Positions 51,214 to 59,749 of a stretch of 64,000 nucleotides of DNA are shown piece by piece. How positions within the stretch are numbered: the stretch's first letter is position 1; each line of letters starts with the position of its first letter. This DNA comes from Deltaproteobacteria bacterium (GTDB lineage: Bacteria > Bdellovibrionota_B > Oligoflexia > Oligoflexales > Bog-1112). Position numbers and translations under genes: made by a program. The notes beneath the pieces are model-generated. The model searched no databases. It was not told where the DNA came from and saw nothing but the letters and a program-made list of their open reading frames with translations. The stretch covers positions 73,891-137,890 of the forward strand of contig JACKAG010000007.1 of the NCBI GenBank assembly GCA_020635195.1, given 5' to 3'.

Positions 51214-53133
51214 ATGGTCGCTATTACAGAAATACAAAGAAAAATCAAGAAGCTAGACTGGTCTGACATTAGAGAATGGGCTGGAAGTAAGATTATGGCT
51301 CGTGGGGAATCCTATTTTGAGGATGGATATGTCTCTAAGCTTAGAATTTCTACTAAAGGTCTTATTGCTAAAGTTGATGGTTCTAGTCCATACCTGACCC
51401 TTGTTTCCTTTGATAAAAAGGATCAGCTCAAATCAGAGTGTACCTGTCCCTATGGGTATGATTGCAAGCATGGGGTTGCCACTCTCCTGGCGTATTGTGA
51501 CTCAATCAAATCCAAAAAGAAGGTTCCGACCACCAACGCAAGCGATCCCGATATCACAAAAGTTTTGACCGGTGAGGATAGCGACGATTTTGAGGATGAT
51601 GATGAATATTATGAGCCAGAAGCTGTAAGGGCAAAGGGTAAGCGGGGCAAATCTGAAAGTACTGACAGTGACATCAATTCTTTCTTAGCCAAAAAAACTA
51701 AAGCCGTGTTACAAGAATTGATCGTTTCTTATACTAAAGAGTATCCCGAAATAAAGAAGCAGTTGCTCGATGAAGCTAAGGTGTCAACGGGTAAAGTTAA
51801 ATCACTGGTTACAGCAATGCGAAAGGAAATTGCTCAAATAACCTCAACTCCTGCTTGGCAGAACCATTGGGATGGTCGAGGTGAGCTTGCAGATTTTGGT
51901 AGAGTCAAATCTGTAATGGAGCAATTGCTATTAAAAAGGCAGTATCAGGCTGTTATAGATATAAATAGGGAACTCGTTGCTCAAGCAAATTCGTATATCG
52001 AAACTTGTGATGATGACGGAGATGCTGGTTGTCAAATCTCAGAATGCATTGAGATAGGTTTTGATGCCCTTTCAAAATCTGATCTACCTGATTTTGAAAA
52101 GTTATCCTATTCTGTCATGACGAGCCTGGAAGATGAATATGATCTGTTTAATGCTTCATCTATCGTTATTGAAAGCATCGACGATAAAGAGGTTTGGTCC
52201 CAACTGGCTGATGATCTTTACAAGAAAATTCCCAAGAGAATAAAAGGAGAAGTCGACTTTAGTCTCAATTATCGACGCGACCGGCTTACAAATGCGCTGA
52301 TCAATGCTCTTGAGCAATCTGATCGACAAGATGAAGTCCTTGATCTTTGCAAGAAAGAGGCAAAAATAACTGGGAGTTGGGAAAGATATGTTAGCAGGCT
52401 TTTTGAGAAAAAAATGTATTCAGAGGCTAAATTAGCTGCACTCGAAGGCATTGATAAGGTTGGAAGCAAGTATGCTGGTACTGCAAAGTCTCTTCGTGAG
52501 TGGATAATAAAAATTGCTGACAAAGATAAAGATTTTGAAACCATCTTGAAAATCCGAATGGAAGGGTTTTTAGATCAACCTTCACTCTCAACTTATAACA
52601 AATTGTTAACAGCATCCAAGAAAGTTAAAGCTGTAGAGGAAGTAAAAATTTGGACTTTGCAATATTTAGAAACAGGGGCAATCAAAAAAGCACCAATAGT
52701 CAAACTTGATGCATCAATCAAGAAACCCAGACACGCTAGTTTTCCACAGATAAACATTTTGATTGATATTGCAGAACAAGACAAAGATCCAGATCGAGTT
52801 TTGCACTGGTACAATCATTCAAAAAAGTTGAAGTCCAATAGTTTCTGGTATCAAGATGATGTTGATCGGCAAGTTGCGCGCTCCATATCAAAAAAGCATC
52901 CCGAAGAGTCAATCAAGATTTGGAAATCTCTTGCTGAAGAGCAAGTTGCACTTACAAAGTCATCTGCTTATGACATAGCAGTTGGCTATTTGTCCCAAGT
53001 GAAAAAACTGAGCCATTCTCTTGGCAAAAAGGCCGAATGGAATAAGTATCTTACCAACATTGCTGAAAAAAATAAGAGAAAACCTAGATTTATCAAATCT
53101 CTTAGAAGGTTACAGCCTGATAAGTTGATTTAA
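51214..53133 (+). CDS. SWIM zinc-finger protein
   Basis: 639 residues. SWIM motif at about 73-88: SECTCPYGYDCKHGVATLL, i.e. C-x-C-x(n)-C-x-H, a zinc site for nucleic acid or protein binding. Then an acidic low-complexity linker (DDFEDDDEYYEPE) and a long alpha-helical, TPR-like region to the end. Family members of this layout are widespread but of unknown role. ATG 51214 follows GCAGAAG. Codon choice is more AT-rich than neighbouring core genes, suggesting transfer with this island. Confidence 0.8.
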   Translation: MVAITEIQRKIKKLDWSDIREWAGSKIMARGESYFEDGYVSKLRISTKGLIAKVDGSSPYLTLVSFDKKDQLKSECTCPYGYDCKHGVATLLAYCDSIKSKKKVPTTNASDPDITKVLTGEDSDDFEDDDEYYEPEAVRAKGKRGKSESTDSDINSFLAKKTKAVLQELIVSYTKEYPEIKKQLLDEAKVSTGKVKSLVTAMRKEIAQITSTPAWQNHWDGRGELADFGRVKSVMEQLLLKRQYQAVIDINRELVAQANSYIETCDDDGDAGCQISECIEIGFDALSKSDLPDFEKLSYSVMTSLEDEYDLFNASSIVIESIDDKEVWSQLADDLYKKIPKRIKGEVDFSLNYRRDRLTNALINALEQSDRQDEVLDLCKKEAKITGSWERYVSRLFEKKMYSEAKLAALEGIDKVGSKYAGTAKSLREWIIKIADKDKDFETILKIRMEGFLDQPSLSTYNKLLTASKKVKAVEEVKIWTLQYLETGAIKKAPIVKLDASIKKPRHASFPQINILIDIAEQDKDPDRVLHWYNHSKKLKSNSFWYQDDVDRQVARSISKKHPEESIKIWKSLAEEQVALTKSSAYDIAVGYLSQVKKLSHSLGKKAEWNKYLTNIAEKNKRKPRFIKSLRRLQPDKLI

Positions 53134-53469
53134 AGCATTATCTCTCCTAAATAAGCCCATCTTTACAAAGTATTATAGTCATGTTTCCCATGCGAAACAC
53201 ATGTACCATTCCGGCAGCTGCGCTGGCGAAGCTTAGGCGGAATCCATTAGCCTGTTAGAGACAGGTCTGGGGGTTGTCCCAAAGTCACTTGAAATTGCAT
53301 AGAGCATCTGCGAGTCTGGATGGTACCATTCCGGCGGTTGCATCCAGAGAGAATCTCTATGACGCCCCGAGCAATTTGCATGAAAACCCCAGAGTTTCCG
53401 ATTGATTTTTTGAATGAAAGCTACCCGTTGGGGGGGGGGGCTGTTTGGGCTGATTAGTGCCGGAATGGG
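53134..53469. other. Repeat-rich intergenic junction
   Basis: No gene. Holds the right arm of the ~105-bp inverted repeat, a related short copy of GTACCATTCCGGC at 53211, an 11-base G run at 53430-53440, and the second 39-bp junction repeat (53444-53482). It looks like a pile-up of insertion-element ends at which the next gene was truncated. Confidence 0.6.
53325..53432 (+). repeat. ~105-bp inverted repeat, right arm
   Basis: Partner of 48893-49003 in opposite orientation. The copies diverge beyond CTACCC, where this arm runs into the G tract. Confidence 0.8.
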
Positions 53470-53482
53470 GTGATTACCTACA
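53444..53482. repeat. 39-bp junction repeat, copy 2
   Basis: Identical to 26111-26149. Its last bases supply the apparent GTG start and first codons of the following gene, so that gene has lost its own 5' end. Confidence 0.85.
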
Positions 53483-54774
53483 GCAGGAAGGTTCTGGACA
53501 GTTATTTCACAAAAATCGATCTTGAAGCCCGCTTCGCTGTAGCCACATGCCAGAAGCTTCCGAACAGAAAACAGCGTGAGATGCTCATCGACAAGATGAT
53601 CGCCAGAAACATCAGCCCTGAGCATGTGGAAAAATCCCTGATCGCCATTGAAAATAACTTTCCTCTGAGCATTCCCCAGAACGGCTACAAGCAGCACTAC
53701 ATGACCCGGCTCACGGAAGATCTGGACGGAATCGCAAAATCACTGCGTGACGTGATCAGCGGACAGATCCGGCAGCAGGGCCGACTTGCCGTCATCAACG
53801 AGTACACCAGAAACCAGCCCGTAAAATACAAGGACTTCCTGAAGTGGCTGACTGGCAAGGATTACAACGACCAGCAGGCTCTTTGCTGGGCAGATCCCCA
53901 GGAACGCGCCAGAGCCATGGAGGAAGAATACCTCAGACTCGCATCTGAAAAAGCAGCTGCAAGAAAGGCCGAAGAGGAAGAAGCAGCCAGAATCGCAGCC
54001 GAAAAAGCCGCTGAAGCTGAAGAGGCGGAGCCTCTGCCTGCTGAAGACATGATCCCGGAAGATCTGAGCGATGCAGAACCTGATTTTGCGGAACTTGCCC
54101 AGCTTTCCGTCACGTTCGAAGCCAGAAGCGAAGACAGCCAGGACGCTGCTGCTGTGGAAACTGCTGCGCCAGTTCAGGAAGAAACAGCCGCCGTATCTGA
54201 AAGCGCAGGCACTGAAGAGCTCCGGGAAGTTCAGGACAGCTCTGCTCAGGAAGACGCAGCAGTGATGACCGAATCAATGAGCATTGAGGAGGCCGGAGAA
54301 ATTCAGCAGAACTCTGCTCAGGAAGAGACAGCGGCAGAGACTGAAACATCCGGAGGGCAGGCAGCCGCACAAGAGAGCAACAGCAGCATGGCGCAACATC
54401 GGGACGGCACAACAGGATCGATGGCACAACATGTTGCGCAACAGTTGCTGCGAAAAAGTAATCCAGCAGCGCAACAGCGCAACAATGAGACGGCGCAACA
54501 GGCTCAGACGCCCGGGACTTCCACGGAGGTCGCGAAGATACGCAGTGTCATCGATGACATCCGCAGAAGGGCCATGGTCAAACTCTGCACAAATCATCAT
54601 GCCAGTCTGAAACTCTGTCAGGCGCTCAGGGATGTTGAGGCGCTTTCCTGGAAAGCAGGCCTGGAAGAGCAGAAACGACTGCTTGATGCCCTGGAGACGA
54701 TACTTTCCCGCTTTAAAGCGAACAAGATCACGGCACGCTCAGTGATTTACTTTCTCACAATATCGGCAGCTTAA
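53470..54774 (+). CDS. Unknown phage/plasmid-type protein, 5'-truncated, with embedded DNA repeats
   Basis: 434 residues in frame from a GTG inside the 39-bp repeat; the true N-terminus is missing. Residues 1-140 are an ordinary globular part (FTKIDLEARFAVATCQKLPN, PLSIPQNGYKQHYMTRLTED). Then a long Ala/Glu-rich, coiled-coil-like region (EKAAARKAEEEEAARIAAEK), a region of MAQH/AQQ peptides coded by an array of GCRCAACA units, and a C-terminal helical domain (VIDDIRRRAMVKLCTNHHAS). No family recognised. It precedes a membrane protein with the same array. A role in replication or partition is a guess from the repeats. Confidence 0.6.
   Translation: MITYSRKVLDSYFTKIDLEARFAVATCQKLPNRKQREMLIDKMIARNISPEHVEKSLIAIENNFPLSIPQNGYKQHYMTRLTEDLDGIAKSLRDVISGQIRQQGRLAVINEYTRNQPVKYKDFLKWLTGKDYNDQQALCWADPQERARAMEEEYLRLASEKAAARKAEEEEAARIAAEKAAEAEEAEPLPAEDMIPEDLSDAEPDFAELAQLSVTFEARSEDSQDAAAVETAAPVQEETAAVSESAGTEELREVQDSSAQEDAAVMTESMSIEEAGEIQQNSAQEETAAETETSGGQAAAQESNSSMAQHRDGTTGSMAQHVAQQLLRKSNPAAQQRNNETAQQAQTPGTSTEVAKIRSVIDDIRRRAMVKLCTNHHASLKLCQALRDVEALSWKAGLEEQKRLLDALETILSRFKANKITARSVIYFLTISAA
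54391..54500. repeat. GCRCAACA array 1, inside the first unknown gene
   Basis: GCGCAACA at 54391, 54436, 54469, 54477 and 54493; GCACAACA at 54407 and 54424; inverted TGTTGCGC at 54432. Seven direct copies and one inverted within 110 bases, with the central pair almost making GCGCAACATGTTGCGC. Confidence 0.9.
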
Positions 54775-54815
54775 TGGTAAGAGCTGTCCTCACATCCGAA
54801 GATTCCGGAGGGAAC

Positions 54816-56000
54816 ATGTCCAGAGCAGAGTACTATCGGGAGTACCGCAGGCGCAAAAACCGTCAGATCAACAGCAAAAGACGGGATAATCGCAGAAAAC
54901 AGACGGAAAGTGTTCAGGTTCCGCTCTTTGATGAAACAGGAGAGTCTGCCGCCAATCCCGCAAAAGATGCACGGCAGACATCCGGCAAGTACAAGCAACA
55001 ACTTGCTGAGGAAAGTTTATCAAATCTTCGTGAGCTTTTTCCAGAAGAAGCTGAGATCAGGGAAGAACTTTTTGCGGTCGCCAGCGGGGATCAGCATTTC
55101 AGAGGCCCGGACCGTCCCCGCCTCTATGATGTGGCAGAAAAGTCCGGACCTGCAAGGACCACACGGCAGGCACCTTACACGTTCACGGCGAATGTCGCCA
55201 GTACTGCCGCGCAACAACCAGAAGATCCGAAGGTTGCAACATGGCACAACACTGAGATGGCACAACAGCGCAACAATGAGACGGCGCAACATGTTGCGCA
55301 ACAATCCCGGTGGCACAACACGGAGATGGCGCAACAGACCAGAAAGCCCCTTTCAGTCCTTGGCGCAACCATGGCCATCGTCACCCTGATGGTGGCAAAC
55401 ACATTTTTTCTCATCATGGAACAGATCAGCCTCTACCAAGCTCTGGGTTACAGTGCAGGTATGGCTGGATTTGTGGCCGTGCTGACCGAATGTTCTCTTG
55501 TCCTTCTCAGCGGGCTGGGTGGCTGGACACAGAACATTATCTGGCGCGGGATACTCTATTCGGCATGCACCATGATGCTGATGGTTGTACTTCAGTTGCT
55601 GGATGCCTCCGCCAGCCATCGCAGCAGCACGATAGCCCGTCATTCTGAGCAGTCAAAAAACCTCCGGAAAGAGCTGATCGCGCTGGAAGCTCTGAGAGAT
55701 CCGATAATCGCCCGCATCTCTTCACTGGACCCGAACCATTACCGCAGTGAAATTGACCGGCTGACAGCGAAATTAGAGAGCCGACCCGACGGACTCTCTT
55801 ACAAAATCGCGGATGTCCGTGATCAGCTGGCCAGGCTGAGCAGTGGAGGGCTGTCAGGCTCATCTGCTGCCATGATCTGGCAAAGGCGTGCGATTATCGC
55901 CATCAACCTGATACTCTCAGCTTTCCTCGGCTTCCTGTGGAGAAGAAAGGAAAAACCCGGACTCTGGACCCGGTGGGCGAGCAGGCCGGTTGAGATTTAA
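54816..56000 (+). CDS. Membrane protein of unknown function with embedded DNA repeats
   Basis: 394 residues from ATG 54816, with GGAGGG just upstream. Basic N-terminus (YYREYRRRKNRQINSKRRDN) suited to nucleic acid binding, a disordered middle encoded by array 2, then three or four hydrophobic helices at about 190-280 (LGATMAIVTLMVANTFFLIM, GMAGFVAVLTECSLVLLSGL, GILYSACTMMLMVVLQLLDA) and a charged coiled coil (SKNLRKELIALEALRDPIIA), with a last helix IIAINLILSAFLGFLW. No family known to me. Lies 41 bases after the preceding gene, same operon. Confidence 0.6.
   Translation: MSRAEYYREYRRRKNRQINSKRRDNRRKQTESVQVPLFDETGESAANPAKDARQTSGKYKQQLAEESLSNLRELFPEEAEIREELFAVASGDQHFRGPDRPRLYDVAEKSGPARTTRQAPYTFTANVASTAAQQPEDPKVATWHNTEMAQQRNNETAQHVAQQSRWHNTEMAQQTRKPLSVLGATMAIVTLMVANTFFLIMEQISLYQALGYSAGMAGFVAVLTECSLVLLSGLGGWTQNIIWRGILYSACTMMLMVVLQLLDASASHRSSTIARHSEQSKNLRKELIALEALRDPIIARISSLDPNHYRSEIDRLTAKLESRPDGLSYKIADVRDQLARLSSGGLSGSSAAMIWQRRAIIAINLILSAFLGFLWRRKEKPGLWTRWASRPVEI
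55209..55336. repeat. GCRCAACA array 2, inside the membrane-protein gene
   Basis: GCGCAACA at 55209, 55268, 55284, 55296 and 55329; GCACAACA at 55244, 55260 and 55313; inverted TGTTGCGC at 55292. The stretch 55284-55299, GCGCAACATGTTGCGC, is a perfect 16-bp palindrome. The motif is read in more than one reading frame (AQQ and HN), so it is kept as DNA, not protein. Confidence 0.92.
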
Positions 56001-56042
56001 CACTGAGAAAGATGCGAATCCCAGGAACCGGGCCAATGAAAT

Positions 56043-56597
56043 CTACAAGCCATCCTCTCTGGGAGATATCCATTTTTTAAACTTGACCTGAGCCTGTTCT
56101 CTTTTAGATGGTTCCAAATAAAAAAGATCAGCTCCTCCATCATATGGCGAGAAAACACCTTTTGTTTCTTTCGAATAAAAAGAGATATATGAAATATTCT
56201 CTTTCGCTACATCTAAGATAATTTGTTGAAAGAGTTCTTCATCCCAATCAAATTTTGCACCGAAAGTTATGAGATAGTATGGGTCTTCGTCATCTTCAGA
56301 AACATCTTTATATTCAATAGATTTGAAGTCTAAGCTCTTCAACCATTCAGATCCAGAGATAGCAGCATCTTTACTTTCATCATAAATGCTAAAATAAACA
56401 GTTATGTTGCTTGCACCCAATACGTCCTTAGCAGATTCTAGAGATCTTTTACAGACCTCGATTTCATCTTCTTTTCCCTCAGGATAACGTTTTGAATTTG
56501 GAAGACTATGAACTCGTAACCATCGAGCACCATACTCTTCTCTCAGCATAAATCCAACAGGAAGGGTATTTTGATAATATGTTGACCATTTAAACAT
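56043..56597 (-). CDS. Candidate immunity protein for the Hint toxin
   Basis: 184 residues, acidic, no signal peptide, starting six bases after the toxin gene's stop on the same strand. REEYGARWLRVHSLPNSKRYPE near the N-terminus resembles a short motif in DUF3885-like immunity/hypothetical proteins, but I am not certain of that family. Position, size and cytoplasmic location fit a cognate inhibitor. Confidence 0.6.
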   Translation of the reverse strand: MFKWSTYYQNTLPVGFMLREEYGARWLRVHSLPNSKRYPEGKEDEIEVCKRSLESAKDVLGASNITVYFSIYDESKDAAISGSEWLKSLDFKSIEYKDVSEDDEDPYYLITFGAKFDWDEELFQQIILDVAKENISYISFYSKETKGVFSPYDGGADLFYLEPSKREQAQVKFKKWISPREDGL

Positions 56598-56603
56598 CTA
56601 AGT

Positions 56604-58283
56604 TTAGTCTCCAATTCTATTCAAGTCAGCATCATAGGTACCAGATCTAGTTTCTTTCTTTCCAAGATCCTTTACACTATTTGCTTTTTTCCAAGCACCG
56701 CCATTATGTCCATCGACATCTCTAGTAATATATTCTTTACCTTTTCGATAGACTGGTTGCCCATTTACTCTCTCTTTTATCTTTTCAAAACCTAATTCTT
56801 TTGCTTTAGTACTCGCTTCTTTAGTAGTTTTGAAAACTGGACCATTACTACGAGGGGCAGAATTAGAATTCCCATTATTGTTATGCTTGGCAGTATCTAT
56901 CCGGTTTTTTGCTCGGACCAGTGCTTCATTAAACTGACGTCCTTTTTTTGTGGATTTCGCTATTTTCGAAAGGTATCCGCCAGCTTTCATGACGGCCTTT
57001 CCGGGAGAGGCCATGGAAGCGATCACTTCTCCGGTAAGTTTACCTGCTTCTCTGGCTTTCTCTTCACTGGATAAGCCCGACCAGGTATCTACGAGCTGAC
57101 TGATTTCATCTCCTATGATTTCTTTGAGCAGCTCGGTATCTTTTGCCAGTTCCCGGGCACGTTCTACGCCGTCTTTGACCGCATCAGGTAATTCCAGAAT
57201 TGTGTTCTTTGCCTCAGTTGCTCCATTCTGGATTGCATCAATCGGATGAGCAAGCACGGAGGCTAAATCAGTCAGAGAATTTTGCAGAGACTCGGTAAGT
57301 CCTTCTGCAAAATTTTCAGCTCCTTCACAATTGTGGACCAGATATCCCGAAGACTCGTCGGAATTATCTGCTATAAAAAACGTATTAAAACCCTCTACGG
57401 TAAGATTGTAGACATGCATATCTTCATCGGCAGTTATATGTGTCACGGATGTAATCTGAACCGGCTTCAGTTGATCATTCAGTAATTTGTCTTCCGTTGT
57501 CAGATTGGATGCTTGCGTAAACTTACCGCGACCATTGACATAATATGGGTGATCCACAGTACTGACAAAAGATGTATCCCCAACAGTAATTTTGGTCAGG
57601 GCTGTGCCTTTTGGAATCTCTGTCAGATGAATCTGTAAGACTTCCTTTTCCTTACAGTCAGATGTTGAAGCATCACAGCTCCAGATCTTCTCTCCTTCAC
57701 GCAGTTCTTCGATATTTACGCTGGTATTGGAAGAATCTTTGTTCTTGAGAAGAATTTTTGTTCCCTGAACAAAACAGATATGATCCAGAATTTCTTTTTC
57801 ATTTAAATTATTGTTGTGTTTTACCACTTGTTGTTTAAGTGATGTTAGCATCGATTTGTTTTTATTTATCTGTTTTATGATGTCACCTTTCTTTATACAA
57901 AGATGACATATTTTACTCTGATAATTTATAAGTTGAGATGAAATTTTATTCCTCTCTGGTAATAGACGATCCCTTTCTTCTTGATTTAATTTAAATCCGT
58001 AAGCACCGGTGTATGCGTTATCAAGTCTTGCGTATTCATATAATAATATGTCAGACTCATCGGACAACTTATTACATTCTTGGCTAACCTTAGCAAATTC
58101 TATTTCAAGTTTACTTATTCTGAACTCAATCTTTTGGATATTCATTCTTATGAACTTAATTCTCTGGATGCGGATCTCATCTTCTGAGGCGAATGCGTGA
58201 GAGTTTAAATATGAAAGAAAGAGAAAATAAATCAAACTGATTCTGAAAAGCAACACTGACTCCCGTTCTGATAAGGTTAACAT
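56604..58283 (-). CDS. Secreted polymorphic toxin with Hint domain and Ntox21-like tip
   Basis: 559 residues. Signal peptide about 10-32 (LFRISLIYFLFLSYLNSHAFA), a coiled coil (35-165), then a Hint autoprocessing domain at about 169-318: N-terminal Cys in ICFVQGTKILLKN, STVDHPYYV as the TxxH block, end LVHNC. A helical pre-toxin stretch (LTDLASVLAHPIDAIQ) follows. The last 85 residues (FKTTKEASTKAKELGFEKIK...GKEYITRDVDGHNGGAWK...TRSGTYDADLNRIGD) match the Ntox21-type RNase/nuclease tips known from CDI and LXG toxins, from memory. An immunity gene follows directly. Hint cleavage at HNC would free the tip. Confidence 0.85.
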   Translation of the reverse strand: MLTLSERESVLLFRISLIYFLFLSYLNSHAFASEDEIRIQRIKFIRMNIQKIEFRISKLEIEFAKVSQECNKLSDESDILLYEYARLDNAYTGAYGFKLNQEERDRLLPERNKISSQLINYQSKICHLCIKKGDIIKQINKNKSMLTSLKQQVVKHNNNLNEKEILDHICFVQGTKILLKNKDSSNTSVNIEELREGEKIWSCDASTSDCKEKEVLQIHLTEIPKGTALTKITVGDTSFVSTVDHPYYVNGRGKFTQASNLTTEDKLLNDQLKPVQITSVTHITADEDMHVYNLTVEGFNTFFIADNSDESSGYLVHNCEGAENFAEGLTESLQNSLTDLASVLAHPIDAIQNGATEAKNTILELPDAVKDGVERARELAKDTELLKEIIGDEISQLVDTWSGLSSEEKAREAGKLTGEVIASMASPGKAVMKAGGYLSKIAKSTKKGRQFNEALVRAKNRIDTAKHNNNGNSNSAPRSNGPVFKTTKEASTKAKELGFEKIKERVNGQPVYRKGKEYITRDVDGHNGGAWKKANSVKDLGKKETRSGTYDADLNRIGD

Positions 58284-58624
58284 GTGACTGAAACTTAACC
58301 GAAGTTCAACAGGCGGAAGCTATATGACGTTCAATCAAAAATCTACCTGGAATGCCATGGTATGAAAGATGTCCGTCTGTTTTCTGTGCCAGGCAATCAG
58401 TACAGGTCAGAAAACATAAAGCCCGGAGATATGACAGAACATGATATCAAACCCACATTTCTGTTACGGTATTCCCTGCTGATCACGCACGTTATCATAA
58501 GACTGAGGAGCTGACTTCTCATGGAAACAGGTGTTTTACTGAAGATGGTGATCATGTCTTTTTCCCACTTAAAAAGGTTTTTTAGTCTTTCCTTAGGGCT
58601 GTCTTTGCTAACTTTTGCAGATTT
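58284..58624. other. Intergenic, possibly a decayed gene
   Basis: Between toxin and XRE gene. A plus-strand frame ending at 58584 reads TVFPADHARYHKTEELTSHG and GNRCFTEDGDHVFFPLKKVF, which looks like real protein sequence, but a TGA stop precedes it and the upstream piece (MKDVRLFSVPGNQYRSENIK from 58361) is in another frame. Probably a frameshifted gene remnant; family unknown. Confidence 0.4.
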
Positions 58625-58885
58625 TCACGGGAGGTTCAGGAAAGAGACAAAGTCCGGAAGGAACATATTCCGCAAGGCCGCAAGTGACGAGAGGTATTCA
58701 AGGGAGGATACGACGCAATTGTCAGCTCCTTCGTTTTCAAGTCTTCTGTAGCTTGTCAGCCCTATTCCCATGGAGTAGGCAGTCTCCTCAGCGCGCATCT
58801 TATAGGTCTTGCGGAACCCGGTCATGAAAAGATGTAACCGGCGAGATACAGTCTGTCTGCAAAAATTATGCTCGGCGGGATTCAT
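58625..58885 (-). CDS. Small XRE-type regulator
   Basis: 86 residues with AGGAAA six bases before ATG 58885. Cro/C1-like helix-turn-helix: FRKTYKMRAEETAYSMGIGLTSYRRLENEGADN, recognition helix around LTSYRRLE. It faces the rightward small-gene/primase operon across a 540-base region packed with inverted repeats, the arrangement of a phage repressor and its operators. It probably controls that operon and itself. Confidence 0.7.
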   Translation of the reverse strand: MNPAEHNFCRQTVSRRLHLFMTGFRKTYKMRAEETAYSMGIGLTSYRRLENEGADNCVVSSLEYLSSLAALRNMFLPDFVSFLNLP

Positions 58886-59423
58886 AGTAAATTTCCTTTT
58901 TTACATATTTCAACTATTTTTTTAGATTGTTACGTAAAAAAGGTTCATTTTCTGTTTTTTGACCATTTTTTAAGGGCAGAAACCAAAAAATGAACCTTTG
59001 CCTGTCTCTTTAACGCCATCTTATACCTTTACCCTATAGTTTTATTGTTTTTTTCAGCTTAAATATTACACACACTAAAGAGCCTAAAACATACGAAATT
59101 TCGTAATCTATAAAAACTTTTTTTTATAGTAAAAATGAGCTTGCCAAGCAAATGTCAAAACGATAATTCTTTGACGGCTGATGTGTTTTATAGAGAATAA
59201 AGGGACTTGCCACTACAGAGAGGCCTTAGAAAAATTCAGAACTATACCGTAGACCATGAGATGCTGACGTAATTGCAGGGCATCTGAAATAGTATGAACT
59301 GAGTATGAGAATGCTTGATAAAGAGCTATATCCCCTTATGTATGGAAAGAGGATATAACCCCACCTGGTTTCGCATAAAAGGTTAGCGCCCTAACGAAAC
59401 CAGCAAAAACAGGAGGATTATGT
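58886..59423. promoter_or_regulatory. Divergent control region with inverted repeats
   Basis: AT-rich, no gene. Contains AAAGGTTCATTTT (58939-58951) and AAAATGAACCTTT (58987-58999), a 13-bp inverted repeat 35 bases apart; TTACGTAA at 58930; TACGAAATTTCGTA (59092-59105), a perfect 14-bp palindrome; and a structured leader at 59327-59403. These are operator candidates for the adjacent XRE protein and promoter candidates for both directions. Confidence 0.6.
59327..59403 (+). ncRNA. Structured leader with competing stems
   Basis: TATATCC/GGATATA (59327-59333 and 59351-59357), then CTGGTTTCG/CGAAACCAG (59365-59373 and 59395-59403) enclosing GTTAG/CTAAC (59382-59386 and 59391-59395). The last two stems share base 59395, so they partly compete. 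Directly upstream of the first small gene's AGGAGG. An attenuator or regulatory leader is possible, not shown. Confidence 0.4.
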
Positions 59424-59681
59424 ATGATAACATTCACCGATATAAATACCAAAAACGGTAAACTCTGCATAAAGCCCGAACCGAATTCGGCAAACCTCCG
59501 TATAAAAACAAAAATATACACCTCCATGCTTCCGCAAAAAACCAGTCTGGCAGGTAGCCTGCTCGATCTGGAATCAACCAGTATGCTTTCATTCCTGTTT
59601 CAGCTCTTCCTTCTGATTCCTCTCAGCGTCGCTTTCGCGATAGGGATCGCATTTATCCTGTCACCGGAAATGATGTTCTGA
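59424..59681 (+). CDS. Small membrane protein
   Basis: 85 residues. AGGAGG seven bases before the ATG is the strongest ribosome site in this region. A basic soluble half (DINTKNGKLCIKPEPNSANL) is followed by one or two C-terminal transmembrane helices (MLSFLFQLFLLIPLSVAFAIGIAFIL). First gene of the rightward operon behind the structured leader. Function unknown. Confidence 0.6.
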   Translation: MITFTDINTKNGKLCIKPEPNSANLRIKTKIYTSMLPQKTSLAGSLLDLESTSMLSFLFQLFLLIPLSVAFAIGIAFILSPEMMF

Positions 59682-59749
59682 CCATTTAAACGAAAGTTTT
59701 TTGTCTTTTAAGACGCCGCATTTTTACGCCCGACGGAGGATTTGAACAG

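Noticed and set aside
55310..55648. 112-codon frame overlapping the membrane-protein gene
   Set aside because: Frame-shifted shadow of a gene with clear transmembrane helices and ribosome site; no start signal of its own.
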